Positions 52,936 through 61,864 of a stretch of 62,161 nucleotides of DNA are shown here, in pieces (positions within the stretch are counted from its first letter, which is position 1; every line of letters starts with the position of its first letter). The stretch covers positions 1-62,161 of the forward strand of contig NZ_JAAKGT010000018.1 in the NCBI RefSeq assembly GCF_011043625.1, in the 5' to 3' direction. This stretch comes from Caulobacter sp. 602-2. GTDB lineage: Bacteria > Pseudomonadota > Alphaproteobacteria > Caulobacterales > Caulobacteraceae. Position numbers and translations under genes: made by a program. Under the pieces are notes generated by a model. It did not search any database. It saw only the letters and a program-made list of their open reading frames with translations, and was not told the origin of the DNA.

Positions 52936-53433
52936 ATGAAGACCCCGCTCGCTCTCGTCGCCAGCGCCCTCATCCTCGGCGCCTGCGCCACCGCCCAGCC
53001 CACCGTCTATCGGCCGCAGGCCAGCGCCACCGACGTCGGTTTCGCCCAGTACAAGATGGAGGACGGCCGCTATCGCGTGACCTTCCGAGGCGGCCCCGGC
53101 GCGCCGGTGGGCCAGGTGACCGACTACGCGCTGCTGCGCGCGGCCGAACTGGCCCTGGCCGACGGCTATCCCTGGTTCCGCGTCGCCGACCGCGTCACCC
53201 AGTCGACCGGGGGAGGGGGCGGTCCCACCTTCTCGGTCGGCGGCGGCTCGGGCAGCTACGGTCGCCGCTCGTCGGTGGGCCTGGGCGTGGGCACGAGCTT
53301 CAACCTTGGCCCTGGGCCGGCGCTCAGCACCACGCTGGAGGTCGTGTTCGGCAAGGGTCCCCGCCCGCCGGGCGAGGCCTACGACGCCCAGAGCGTCGTC
53401 AACACCATCGGCAAGGGCATGGGCCGGGTCTGA
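52936..53433 (+). CDS. Small lipoprotein (CC0125/CC1285-like)
   Basis: 165 aa. Lipobox LGAC with Cys at about residue 18. The mature part holds VGFAQYKMEDGRYRVTFRGGPGAPVGQVTDYALLRAAELALADGYPWFRV, a pattern I associate with a Caulobacter lipoprotein family (also DUF4136-like), followed by a Gly/Ser-rich strand-forming tail. Function unknown, probably envelope structure. Good AGGGAGAA ribosome-binding site. Confidence 0.72.
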   Translation: MKTPLALVASALILGACATAQPTVYRPQASATDVGFAQYKMEDGRYRVTFRGGPGAPVGQVTDYALLRAAELALADGYPWFRVADRVTQSTGGGGGPTFSVGGGSGSYGRRSSVGLGVGTSFNLGPGPALSTTLEVVFGKGPRPPGEAYDAQSVVNTIGKGMGRV

Positions 53434-53451
53434 GACCGCTGGTCGGTCTCA
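53431..53451. terminator. Bidirectional hairpin between convergent genes
   Basis: TGAGACCG (53431-53438), CTGGT, CGGTCTCA (53444-53451); starts inside the lipoprotein stop codon and can serve both convergent genes. Confidence 0.5.
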
Positions 53452-53460
53452 GCGCGTCTG

Positions 53461-54723
53461 TTAAGCCGCGTTGCGCGCCGCGTAGGGGTGGGCCGCCCGC
53501 AGCGAAGCGTGGCTGAGGCCGGCGGTCTCGGCGGCGGCGAAATAGCCCTCGGCCGGCAGGCCCTGCAGGCTGACCATCGGCGCCAGGCCGCGGGCCTCGC
53601 GGCCGAAGGCCATGATGTCCATGGCGATCTTCTCGGCCGGGCCGCCAAGGTCGCAGGCGTCCAGCGTCAGGCCGGCCAGGCGGGCGTCGCGCAGGTGCTT
53701 GAAGGCTTCCTTGTCGGGCGGCACGCGGGCGATGACGCCGCGGGTAAGGGCCTTCAGCAGGCCCACCACTTCCAGCAGGCGGCCGGCGGGCGTGCCGCGG
53801 GTGACGTCCACCAGCTCGATCATCACCCCGCCGCGCAGCAGGGCCAGCGACAGGCCCGAGGTGCCGGTGAGCAGGTCGCGGCCGCGCTGGGTGCCCAGCG
53901 TGCGGAACGAGGCCGGCAGCACCAGGTCGGGGCGCTCGTTGCCCTGGGCGGCCTTGGCGAAGGCCGCGCCGTAGCGCAGCGTCGCCTCGTCGATGAAGGC
54001 GATGTCCTTGTCGGCCAGCTTGGTGATCGCGCGGCCGCTGATCGAGCGGCCGGTGCCCAGGTGGGTGACGATCGGCTCGACGCGGATGGCCGTGGTGACG
54101 TTGCGGCGCAGGCCGATGACGTGCTCCAGCGCGAAGTCGACGCGCAGGGCCGCGCCGCCGCTGGTGGTGAAGGCCACCGGGGTGCGGCGCATCTCGTCGC
54201 TGACGTCGATGTCGGCGCGGAACGGCGAGCGTTCAGAGTCGCGGCGGGCTCGGGCGGCCAGCACCACGGACGGATCGATCGGACGGCAGACGACGCCGCC
54301 GGGCTCGATGCCGATAACCGAGCGCACACCGATGTCCTTCAGTTCGGCCGCGCCCAGCAGGTGGGTCAGCACGTCCTCGAGGATGCGGATGCTGGCGGCC
54401 TGGGCCGACAGGCCCTGGTCGTTGTGCGTGGCGATCAGGAAGTCGTCCTCGCTGACCCGGCCGCGCAGGTCGGCGCGATCCAGATGTTCGTTCAGCTTGC
54501 GCTCGACATAGGTCCACACGTCGGTGCGCTTCTGGTCCCACCAGTCGCCGGCCCAGCGGCGGATGGCCTTGATGCTGATGACGTTCACCGCGCCGCGGCC
54601 GACCAGGTCGGATCCGGCCAGGCGGTTCAGCATCGCCGGCGGCAGGGCCAGGCGTTCGGTCGTGTCGTCCTTGGGGGGCAGGGAGGCGGGCATCTGACCG
54701 TGGGATTCGCGAGTGGAGCCCAT
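53461..54723 (-). CDS. Conserved protein with degenerate GGDEF- and EAL-like halves (tentative)
   Basis: 420 aa, cytoplasmic. Residues about 65-130 (WTYVERKLNEHLDRADLRGRVSEDDFLIATHNDQG) look like the second half of a GGDEF domain, and 200-410 (TTAIRVEPIVTHLG, FIDEATLRYGAAF, RVPPDKEAFKHLRDARLAGLTLDACDLG) follow the strand/helix order of an EAL barrel. None of the catalytic or c-di-GMP-binding residues is obvious, so it would be a regulator or adaptor at most. This reading is from pattern alone; it may be an unrelated Caulobacterales family. Confidence 0.6.
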   Translation of the reverse strand: MGSTRESHGQMPASLPPKDDTTERLALPPAMLNRLAGSDLVGRGAVNVISIKAIRRWAGDWWDQKRTDVWTYVERKLNEHLDRADLRGRVSEDDFLIATHNDQGLSAQAASIRILEDVLTHLLGAAELKDIGVRSVIGIEPGGVVCRPIDPSVVLAARARRDSERSPFRADIDVSDEMRRTPVAFTTSGGAALRVDFALEHVIGLRRNVTTAIRVEPIVTHLGTGRSISGRAITKLADKDIAFIDEATLRYGAAFAKAAQGNERPDLVLPASFRTLGTQRGRDLLTGTSGLSLALLRGGVMIELVDVTRGTPAGRLLEVVGLLKALTRGVIARVPPDKEAFKHLRDARLAGLTLDACDLGGPAEKIAMDIMAFGREARGLAPMVSLQGLPAEGYFAAAETAGLSHASLRAAHPYAARNAA

Positions 54724-54949
54724 AGGTTGCGCCCGCCGCCGTTAACCCGCCGTGCAGGAACAGGGTTGAGGTGACCTTTACCCTTTCGGCAAAACCTTGT
54801 CGGGCAAGACTCTTTCTGGTTTCGGGGCGTTAATTTTGTGCGCTGCGGGATAGTGATGTCGAGGCGCGGGCGCATCACCCTTGCGACGCATCGACCGCCC
54901 GGCTCGCCCCGGCCTTGGCGTTCGGCGCCGCTCGGCGCATAAGGGGCCC

Positions 54950-55333
54950 ATGAACAAGGTGCTTCTCGTCGCCGTGGGCGGCGCCGCCGGCTCCGTCGCC
55001 CGCTATCTGGTGGGCATGGCCGCGCTGCGCTGGATCGGTCCGGGCTGGCCCTGGGGCACGCTGACCGTCAACATCGTCGGCGGTTTCCTGATGGGGGCCG
55101 TCACCGGCTGGCTGGCGTTCCGTTCGGCCGGCCAGCAGGAGACCTTCCGCGTGCTGCTGGCCACCGGCGTGCTCGGGGGCTTCACCACCTTTTCGGCCTT
55201 TTCGCTGGAGACCGCGCTGATGATCGAGAAGCGCGCCTACGGCTCGGCCCTGACCTACACCGCCCTCAGCGTGATCCTCGCGCTGTCGGCCCTTTTCGCG
55301 GGCCTCATGCTTGCCCGCAGGATGTTCGCATGA
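54950..55333 (+). CDS. crcB: Fluoride exporter CrcB
   Basis: 127 aa with four membrane helices. GGAAGSVARYLVG, GTLTVNIVGGFLMG and GVLGGFTTFSAFSLE are the fluoride-channel (Fluc) signatures, including the pore Asn and Phe residues. Works as a dual-topology dimer in the inner membrane. It overlaps the next gene (rluC-like) by 4 bp. No fluoride riboswitch is recognisable in the 226 bp upstream. Confidence 0.94.
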   Translation: MNKVLLVAVGGAAGSVARYLVGMAALRWIGPGWPWGTLTVNIVGGFLMGAVTGWLAFRSAGQQETFRVLLATGVLGGFTTFSAFSLETALMIEKRAYGSALTYTALSVILALSALFAGLMLARRMFA

Positions 55334-56319
55334 AGGAAGTTCGCACCCTGTACGTCGACGGGGGCGAGGACGGGGTCCGCCTCGACCGCTGGTTCAAGCG
55401 CCGCTGGCCGCACCTGAACCACGTCCAGCTCAACAAGCTGTTCCGCTCGGGCCAGGTCCGGGTCGACGGCTCGCGCGCCAAGGCTGACACCAAGCTGGCC
55501 GCCGGCAGCCAGATCCGCGTGCCGCCGCTGCCCGACGCGCCCGATCCGGCCGACAAGGGCAAGCTGTCGCCGCGCGACATCGCCTACGCCCGTTCGCTGG
55601 TGCTCTATGAAGACGAGGACGTCCTGGCGCTGAACAAGCCGGCCGGCCTGGCCGTGCAGGGCGGCACCAAGACGACCAAGCACATCGACAAGCTGCTCAG
55701 CGCCTGGGGCGAGGGCGTCGATCGCCCGCGCCTGGTGCACCGCCTCGACCGCGACACCTCCGGCGTGCTGCTGCTGGGCAAGAGCCCCAGCGCGGCGGCC
55801 AAGCTGTCGGGCGCCTTCGCCAAGCGCAAGGCGCAGAAGACCTACTGGGCCATCGTCGTGGGCAATCCGCACCCGACCGAAGGCGTGATCGAGCTGCACT
55901 TGGCCAAGCGCGGCGTCAACGACCGCGAGATCGTCGTGCCCGCCGATCCCAAGGACAAGGACGCCTCGCCGGCCGAGACCGAGTTCGTCACCATCAGCCG
56001 CGCGGGCCCGCGCGCCTCGTGGATGGCGCTGCGCCCGCACACCGGCCGCACCCACCAGCTGCGCGCCCACATGAAGGCCATCGGCCACCCGATCCTGGGC
56101 GATCCCAAGTACGGCGACGACAAGTCCGCGCCGCTGTCCGAGGGGCTGAAGCTGCAGCTGCACGCCCGTTCGATCCTACTGCCGCACCCCAGCGCCGGCA
56201 TGCTGCACATCGAAGCGCCGCTCAGCCCCGAGATGCAGGCCGGTTTCGCCAAGTTCGGCTTCTCCGAGGACGAGGCCGAACAGAACCCGTTCGCCCGCCG
56301 CCAGACCAAGCGGCGATGA
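55330..56319 (+). CDS. RluA/RluC-family pseudouridine synthase with S4 domain
   Basis: 329 aa. N-terminal S4 RNA-binding domain (VRLDRWFKRRWPHLNHVQLNKLFRSGQVRVDGSR), then catalytic Asp in RLVHRLDRDTSGVLL, plus LNKPAGLAVQGG and TGRTHQLRAHMKAIGHPILGDPKYG. Resembles RluC-type enzymes that act on 23S rRNA. ATG overlaps the crcB stop, and its own stop overlaps the next start. Confidence 0.9.
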   Translation: MKEVRTLYVDGGEDGVRLDRWFKRRWPHLNHVQLNKLFRSGQVRVDGSRAKADTKLAAGSQIRVPPLPDAPDPADKGKLSPRDIAYARSLVLYEDEDVLALNKPAGLAVQGGTKTTKHIDKLLSAWGEGVDRPRLVHRLDRDTSGVLLLGKSPSAAAKLSGAFAKRKAQKTYWAIVVGNPHPTEGVIELHLAKRGVNDREIVVPADPKDKDASPAETEFVTISRAGPRASWMALRPHTGRTHQLRAHMKAIGHPILGDPKYGDDKSAPLSEGLKLQLHARSILLPHPSAGMLHIEAPLSPEMQAGFAKFGFSEDEAEQNPFARRQTKRR

Positions 56320-57806
56320 ACCAAGGCCTCGTCCAGCAGGCCTGGGATCTGGTCGGCAAGGGCCAGGCCGAGCAGGCGATCGCCCTGACGGCCGCCGCCG
56401 CGGCGCGGCCGACCGCCATGCCCGGCCTGCTGGTGGCGCACGCCGCCGCGCTGAAGGGCGCGGGCCGGCACGCCGAGGCCCTGCCGTTCAACGAGCGGGC
56501 CGCCCGCGGCGCGCCGCAGGATCGCCTGACCTGGTACAATCTGGCCGCCACCAACGGCGACCTGGGTCGCCAGCCGCAGGCCGAGGCCGCGGTGCGCAAG
56601 GCCATGTCCCTGGGCCTCGACGCGCCGGAGGCCTGGCTGGTCCTGGCCCGCGCGGTGCAGTTCCAGCATCGCTACGACGAGGCCGAGACGATCTTCCAAG
56701 AGGCGATCGCCCGCCGCCCGGCCTTCGTCGACGCCCACCGCGATCTGGCCCAACTGCGCTGGATGCGGACCGCCGATCTCGACCATGCCCTTGCGCCGCT
56801 GAAGGCAACGCTGGCCCGGCAGTCCGACCCGCGCCTGCTGCACGTGCAGGCCCTGGTCGAGGAGTTCGCCGGCCGTCTGCCCCAGGCGCTCGACACCCTG
56901 CGGGCGGGCCTGCGCCGCCATCCCGGCGACCTGCACCTTTTGGTCACCGCCGCCCATGCCGCCGCCGAACTGGGCGAGACGGCCGAAGGGCTGGCCCATG
57001 CGCAGGCCGCGGCCCGAGCAGCGCCCGGCGTCGCGCCGGTGCTCAAGAGCCTGGCCGAGGCCCTGCTGGCGGTTGGCGACGCGGCCGGCGCCTCGTCGGT
57101 GGCCGGGTCGGTGTTGCAGGCCTTTCCCTACGACCAGCACGCGCTGTCGCTGCAGGCCCTGGCTTGGCGGATCCTCGGCGACCCCCGCTACGGCGCGCTC
57201 TACGACTACGCCGCCTTCGTGCGGCCCTACACCTTGCCCACGCCGGAAGGCTGGAGCGACCTCTCCAGCTTCCTGGCCGACCTTCGCAAGCGTCTGGGCG
57301 AACTGCACGACCTGGAGACCCATCCGCTGCAGCAGTCGCTGCGCGGCGGCGCCCAGGTGCAGTCGCTGCACACCTCGCAGGAGCCGATCTTCCAGGCCTT
57401 CTTCGCCAGCGCCCGGGCCACCGTCGAGCGCTACGCCGCCGAGCTTGGCGAGGGAAGCGACCCCTTGCGCATCCGCCGCACCGGCAAGGCGGTGGTGCAG
57501 GGCGGCTGGTCGGTCAGCCTCAAGCCCAACGGCTTCCATACCGACCACGTCCATCCGCAGGGCTGGGTGTCGTCGGCCTTCTACATCGACCTGCCGCCGG
57601 GCGTTGACGATGCGGAGCGGCGCGAAGGCTGGATCAAGTTCGGCCAGCCCGGCTGCGTCACCTCGCCGAAGCTTCAGGCCGAGCACGCCGTCAAGCCGGC
57701 GCCGGGCACGTTGGTGCTGTTCCCGTCCTACATGTGGCACGGCACCGTGCCGTTCACCGGCGAGGCGCGCCGCCTGACCATGGCCTTCGACGCGGTTCCG
57801 GGGTGA
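56316..57806 (+). CDS. TPR-repeat protein with C-terminal 2OG-Fe(II) oxygenase domain
   Basis: 496 aa. The first 300 residues are tetratricopeptide-like helical pairs (AWLVLARAVQFQHRYDEAETIFQEAIARRPAFVDAHRDLAQL). The C-terminal 200 residues form a putative 2OG-Fe(II) oxygenase: iron ligands His408 and Asp410 in GFHTDHVHPQGW and His475 in MWHGTVPFTGEARRLTMAFD, whose Arg would bind 2-oxoglutarate. Such proteins probably hydroxylate a protein bound by the TPR arm. The ATG overlaps the pseudouridine synthase stop, hinting at a link to ribosomes or tRNA. Confidence 0.82.
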   Translation: MNQGLVQQAWDLVGKGQAEQAIALTAAAAARPTAMPGLLVAHAAALKGAGRHAEALPFNERAARGAPQDRLTWYNLAATNGDLGRQPQAEAAVRKAMSLGLDAPEAWLVLARAVQFQHRYDEAETIFQEAIARRPAFVDAHRDLAQLRWMRTADLDHALAPLKATLARQSDPRLLHVQALVEEFAGRLPQALDTLRAGLRRHPGDLHLLVTAAHAAAELGETAEGLAHAQAAARAAPGVAPVLKSLAEALLAVGDAAGASSVAGSVLQAFPYDQHALSLQALAWRILGDPRYGALYDYAAFVRPYTLPTPEGWSDLSSFLADLRKRLGELHDLETHPLQQSLRGGAQVQSLHTSQEPIFQAFFASARATVERYAAELGEGSDPLRIRRTGKAVVQGGWSVSLKPNGFHTDHVHPQGWVSSAFYIDLPPGVDDAERREGWIKFGQPGCVTSPKLQAEHAVKPAPGTLVLFPSYMWHGTVPFTGEARRLTMAFDAVPG

Positions 57807-57807
57807 C

Positions 57808-57905
57808 CTCCTCCGGCCCTCCGGGCCACCTCCCCCAGCGGGGGAGGATCTGCGCTGCGGATGCTCCCCCTCTGGGGGAGCTGTCGCGGAGCGACTGAGG
57901 GGGGC
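57808..57905. repeat. Palindromic intergenic element, family A copy 2
   Basis: Starts 2 bp after the oxygenase stop codon: GGGCCACCTCCCCCAG, CGGGGGAGGATC, GCTCCCCCTCTGGGGGAG, then CTGTCGCGGAGCGACTGAGGGGG. About 90% like copy 1 at 16478-16577 over the shared segments, same orientation and same setting between convergent genes. Confidence 0.75.
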
Positions 57906-57919
57906 CGCGCAGCGGTCCC

Positions 57920-59182
57920 TCAAACCAGCCCGGTCACCGCTTTTGCATCGGCGCTGTCGGCGAACACCTTCTTTTCCACGGCGGCCCGGTCCACGCCCAG
58001 GTGGTCGATCAGCACGCCCTTGAACAGGCCGCGCATGTCCAGCGTCGGCGCGACGTCGCGGTTCTCGAACAGGGCCGGCTCGGCCAGGGTCGGCCAGTCG
58101 CCGACGATGCCGCCGCGCTTGAGGGCGCCGCCCAGCAGCAGGGCGGTCGAGGCCGTGCCGTGGTCGGTGCCCTGCGTGCCGTTGACCCTGGCGGTGCGGC
58201 CAAACTCCGTCACGGCCACCACCACCGTGTTCCTCCACTCGGGCCCCAGGCCCTCGTGCAGGCCGTCGAGCACGGCGTCCAGATAGGTCAGCCGCGTGGC
58301 GATCTGGCCGACCTGGCCGGCGTGGGTGTCGAAGCCGTCCAGCGACAGGGCGGCGATCTGCGGGCCGTCGGCCTGGCGCATGAAGCCGGCCAGGGTCGAG
58401 CCCAGCTTGCGCGCGGCCTCGCGGCCCTGGCGGTTGTCGGCGGGACGGCCTCCAGGCTGGTTCATGGCAGGCTGATTCATGGCGGGCTGGCTCATGGACT
58501 GGGCCATGCTCTGAGCCGGCGCCAGGGCCGTCATCGCCGCCTGGGCCATGGCCTCGGTCTCCAGGCCACGGGCGAAGGCCGGGCCCAGCAGCGGGTCGCC
58601 CTTGTAGAGGTCCTGCAGCAGCGTGGGCAGGCGCGCGGCCTCGTCCAGGCCCTTGCCGGGCGACCAGCTGGCCGCCTGCACCTTGCCGCGCAGGATCAGC
58701 GGAGCGGTGGTCCCCACCGACAGGGCCTCGACCTTGCCCGGCCCCATCACCTCCAGCGTGCGGTTCAGCCAGCCGCTGTCGGCGCCGTAGACCTTGGCCT
58801 CGCCGGTCTCCAGAACGTCCTGGGCCTCGAAGTGCGAGCGGGCGCGGTCAGGCGTGGCGATGGCCGGCGCGATGCGGGCCTGGCCTTGCCTGGCCAGGGC
58901 GTGGACGGTGGTCAGCGACGGGTGCAGGGCGAAGGTGTCGTCGAGCTTCAGCGCCTTGTCGGGGCTCATGGCGATGCCGCCGCGCAGCGCCGCATAGCCC
59001 GGGTCGCCGACGGGAGGAGCCACCGAGAGGCCGTCCATGCCGCCGCGGCAGACCACCACGACCAGCTTCTTGGTTCCGTCGGCGGCCTGGGCCTGGCGTC
59101 CGACGAAGCTGACCGACACGCCCAGGCTGGCGGCGGCCGCCAGGAACGAGCGACGGGAAGGGGAGAGGGTGCGATCGGTCAT
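57920..59182 (-). CDS. DUF1501 family protein, Tat-exported
   Basis: 420 aa. Twin-arginine signal SPSRRSFLAAAASLGVSVSF (about 8-27). Sulfatase-like DUF1501 fold: VVVVCRGGMDGLSVAPPVGDPGY, APAIATPDRARSHFEAQD, LDGFDTHAGQVGQIATRLTYLDAVLDGL and VVVAVTEFGRTARVNGTQGTDHGTA. Function unknown; almost always paired with DUF1800, as here. A low-complexity insert with repeated SMxQ/AMNQP units lies around residues 225-245. The ATG overlaps the DUF1800 stop (ATGA). Confidence 0.87.
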   Translation of the reverse strand: MTDRTLSPSRRSFLAAAASLGVSVSFVGRQAQAADGTKKLVVVVCRGGMDGLSVAPPVGDPGYAALRGGIAMSPDKALKLDDTFALHPSLTTVHALARQGQARIAPAIATPDRARSHFEAQDVLETGEAKVYGADSGWLNRTLEVMGPGKVEALSVGTTAPLILRGKVQAASWSPGKGLDEAARLPTLLQDLYKGDPLLGPAFARGLETEAMAQAAMTALAPAQSMAQSMSQPAMNQPAMNQPGGRPADNRQGREAARKLGSTLAGFMRQADGPQIAALSLDGFDTHAGQVGQIATRLTYLDAVLDGLHEGLGPEWRNTVVVAVTEFGRTARVNGTQGTDHGTASTALLLGGALKRGGIVGDWPTLAEPALFENRDVAPTLDMRGLFKGVLIDHLGVDRAAVEKKVFADSADAKAVTGLV

Positions 59183-60669
59183 CGGCGTTGGAACTCCGGA
59201 CTCATCACCAGCAGGGCGAGGGCTTCGCGGCGGGTCTCGGCGCGGGCCACCGCGCGGGCGGTGGGCTCGCCCAGGCGTGCGCCCAGGGCCGAGCGGGCCA
59301 GGGCGTCGGGATCGCGCGCGTCGGCCACGGCGGCGGCGAACCCTTGCGTCCACTGCATGCGCTTGACCAGGCCGTCGGGCGAGGCCCAGGCGCCGGCCTC
59401 GTCGGGCCAGCCCTTGGGCGAGGGCGGCGAGAACGGCTTCTGGCCCAGGCTGGTCAGGATGGGGTTCAGCCGCTCGAACGCCGCCGGACGCCCGCCGATC
59501 GCGCGCCAGGCCGAGATCGTGAACTCGTAGGGCGTCTTGACCTTCATGGGTGTCGGGTCCCAGGCCTCGGGCGCGGCGATCAGCGCTCCGGCCACCGCGT
59601 CCAGCCGGCCGCCGGTCTCGATCCAGCGTTTCTCCAGCCGCGCGACGAGGGCGGGGGGCGGGGCGTCGGCGACGAAGTGGCGGGCGATCTTGCTGCAGAC
59701 GTGGCGCGCGGTGCGCGGGTCGGCGGCCAGGGTCTTCAGCACCGCCAGGCCCTGGTCCTGGCCGCCTTGGGCGAAGGCCTTGCCGAGGATCGCGCGGGCG
59801 CCGGGCTCGTGGGCGTTGGCGCGGAAGACGAAGGCGCCGATGTCGGGGTCCTGGACGCGGCCGACGCTGAAGCCGGTGAGGGCGCGGGCGAACTCGGTGA
59901 CGTCGGCCTGGCTGTAGCCGGCGTCGACGCCCACGGTGTGCAGTTCCAGGATCTCGCGCGCCAGGTTCTCGTTCAGCCCCACGCGTCGGGGCCGACCGCC
60001 GCGCGCGGCGTACTGCGCCGCCCGGCTGCCCGGACCGATCGACTGGGCCTGGTCCAGATAGGTCAGCATGGCCGGATGGGTGCTGGAGGCGACCAGCAGG
60101 TCCTCGAAACGCCCGAACACGTGCGGCCGGATCGCCTCGCGCTCGAACGGCCCGATCACCACGGCGGTGGCCTGCTTGGTGGACGATACCGTGAAATGGT
60201 TGGCGAAGAACAGCGCCCAGCGCTCGCGAAAGCCCGCCTCGGTGTCGGCGGCCAACTGGGCGCGGGCCAGGAAGTCGGCGTTGGTCTTCTCGCGCAGATA
60301 GCGCTGAGCCTCCTTCTGGGCCTCGCGCAGGATGTTGGCGTTGGGCGGGGCGTCGACCACGGGGATCGGCTTCATGTCGCCGTCGGCCGCGGGCGTCCTG
60401 GTCTCGCGGCGGGCGGCGCGGCGTTCCTGGCGGTAGTCGGCGAAGGCGGCGTAGCGCGTCGGCGCGCTCTCGCCGTCATCCTTGGGCAGGTCCGCGCCCT
60501 CGCGGCGGATCTGGCCCTCGAGGAAGCCGCGCGGGTCGCCGCGCGCCGCCTCGATCTCGCCCGGCCGCGCGCCCAGCCCGAAGCGGGTGGCGGCGATGGC
60601 GGCCATCATGTCCTTGGACGGCAGGCTCAAGCCGGGCTCTCCCTTGCGATATGGCGTCCGATCGACCAT
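59179..60669 (-). CDS. DUF1800 family protein
   Basis: 496 aa. TRFGLGARPGEIEAARGDPRGFLEGQI at the start, RWALFFANHFTVSSTK, NLAREILELHTVGVDAGYSQADVTEFARALTGFSV and CSKIARHFVADAPP are the conserved DUF1800 blocks. No signal peptide is evident, unlike its Tat-exported DUF1501 partner, so it may travel with it. Function unknown. Confidence 0.87.
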   Translation of the reverse strand: MVDRTPYRKGEPGLSLPSKDMMAAIAATRFGLGARPGEIEAARGDPRGFLEGQIRREGADLPKDDGESAPTRYAAFADYRQERRAARRETRTPAADGDMKPIPVVDAPPNANILREAQKEAQRYLREKTNADFLARAQLAADTEAGFRERWALFFANHFTVSSTKQATAVVIGPFEREAIRPHVFGRFEDLLVASSTHPAMLTYLDQAQSIGPGSRAAQYAARGGRPRRVGLNENLAREILELHTVGVDAGYSQADVTEFARALTGFSVGRVQDPDIGAFVFRANAHEPGARAILGKAFAQGGQDQGLAVLKTLAADPRTARHVCSKIARHFVADAPPPALVARLEKRWIETGGRLDAVAGALIAAPEAWDPTPMKVKTPYEFTISAWRAIGGRPAAFERLNPILTSLGQKPFSPPSPKGWPDEAGAWASPDGLVKRMQWTQGFAAAVADARDPDALARSALGARLGEPTARAVARAETRREALALLVMSPEFQRR

Positions 60670-60726
60670 TCAACGCGCAGGCTGCGGAAATCCGTCGCCA
60701 GCCTTCCGTGAAAATGAGCCGTTCCC

Positions 60727-61455
60727 GTGTCCGACAAGCCCGACCTGATCGAAAAGCCGCGCCGCTTCTACAAGGCCGCGACCGCCGGCGAGGCCAAGGA
60801 CGGCCTCTATCCGGTGCTGCTGGACGGCCGCACGCCCAAGTCGCCGCAGAAGAAGCCGCTGGCCCTGCCGACCCTGGCCCTGGCGCAGGTCGTGGCCGCC
60901 GAGTGGGAGGCCCAGGAGAAGGTCATCGACTCCACGGCCATGCCGGCCACTCGCCTGGCCTTCACCGCCATCGATCGCATCGCCGAGACGCGCGCCGAAG
61001 TCGCCCGCGAGGTCGCCGCCTATGCCGGCTCGGACCTGCTCTGCTACCGCGCCGACGGCCCCACGCCCCTGGTCGAGCGCCAGGCGCGCGAGTGGGGCGC
61101 GATGCTGGACTGGGCCAAGGCCGAGCATGGCGTGGCGCTGGAGCCTGTGACCGGGATCATCCACGCCCCGCAGCCGCCGGCGACCCTGGCCGCCGTCGAG
61201 GCCCTGGCCCTGCGGCTCGACGATTTCTCGCTGGCGGGCGTGGCCTATGCGGCGGGCCTGTTCGGCTCCACCGTCCTGGCGCTCGCCGTGCGCGCGGGGC
61301 GGGTGACCGGCCAGAAGGCGCTGGACCTGTCGCGCCTGGACGAGATCTACCAGGCCGAACAGTGGGGCGACGACCACGAGGCCGTCACTCGCGCCGCCAA
61401 CCTGGCGATCGAGGCGGCCGTTCTCGAGCGGTGGTTCGCCGCCCTTCGCCGATGA
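60727..61455 (+). CDS. ATP12-family F1-ATPase assembly chaperone
   Basis: 242 aa. RRFYKAATAGEAKDGLYPVLLDGRTPKSPQKKPLALPTLALAQVVAAEWEAQ is the ATP12 N-terminal block; DLLCYRADGPTPLVERQAREWG and LAGVAYAAGLFGSTVLALAVRAG complete it. It helps assemble the F1 alpha subunit and is shared by alphaproteobacteria and mitochondria. GTG start; divergent from DUF1800. Confidence 0.93.
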   Translation: MSDKPDLIEKPRRFYKAATAGEAKDGLYPVLLDGRTPKSPQKKPLALPTLALAQVVAAEWEAQEKVIDSTAMPATRLAFTAIDRIAETRAEVAREVAAYAGSDLLCYRADGPTPLVERQAREWGAMLDWAKAEHGVALEPVTGIIHAPQPPATLAAVEALALRLDDFSLAGVAYAAGLFGSTVLALAVRAGRVTGQKALDLSRLDEIYQAEQWGDDHEAVTRAANLAIEAAVLERWFAALRR

Positions 61456-61465
61456 GACCGGTCCG

Positions 61466-61792
61466 GTGAGGAGCGCGCTGGTCTACGTCCTGGCCGCGGT
61501 CTGCGAGATCGGCGGCTGCTTCGCCTTCTGGGCCTGGCTGCGGCAGGGGCGCTCGGCGCTGTGGACCATCCCCGGCGTCCTGGCCCTGGTCGCCTTCGCC
61601 TGGCTCCTGAGCCGTGTCGAGGCGCAGGCGGCGGGCCGGGCCTTCGCGGCTTATGGCGGCATCTACATCCTGTCGTCCATCGTCTGGATGCGGACGGTCG
61701 AGCAGGTGCGCCCCGACCGCTGGGACCTGATCGGCATGGCCGTGTGCCTCGCCGGCGCGGGGATCATCCTGTTTGGCCCGCGCGCCGCCTGA
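61466..61792 (+). CDS. ynfA: YnfA family (UPF0060) small membrane protein
   Basis: 108 aa, four membrane helices. AAVCEIGGCFAFWAWLRQGRSALW, RVEAQAAGRAFAAYGGIYILSSIVWM and DLIGMAVCLAGAGIILFGPR match YnfA, an SMR-like inner-membrane protein of uncertain substrate. GTG start, 10 bp after the ATP12 gene. Confidence 0.9.
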   Translation: MRSALVYVLAAVCEIGGCFAFWAWLRQGRSALWTIPGVLALVAFAWLLSRVEAQAAGRAFAAYGGIYILSSIVWMRTVEQVRPDRWDLIGMAVCLAGAGIILFGPRAA

Positions 61793-61864
61793 CGGCTGCG
61801 CCTTGCCAGCCCCGCCGGGGCTCTTTACGCCTTTGGTTCCAGTCCCAGCTTGGAGCCGAAGACC

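Noticed and set aside
54724..54949. Possible fluoride riboswitch upstream of crcB
   Set aside because: I could not find the conserved fluoride-aptamer sequence or a matching pseudoknot in this region.
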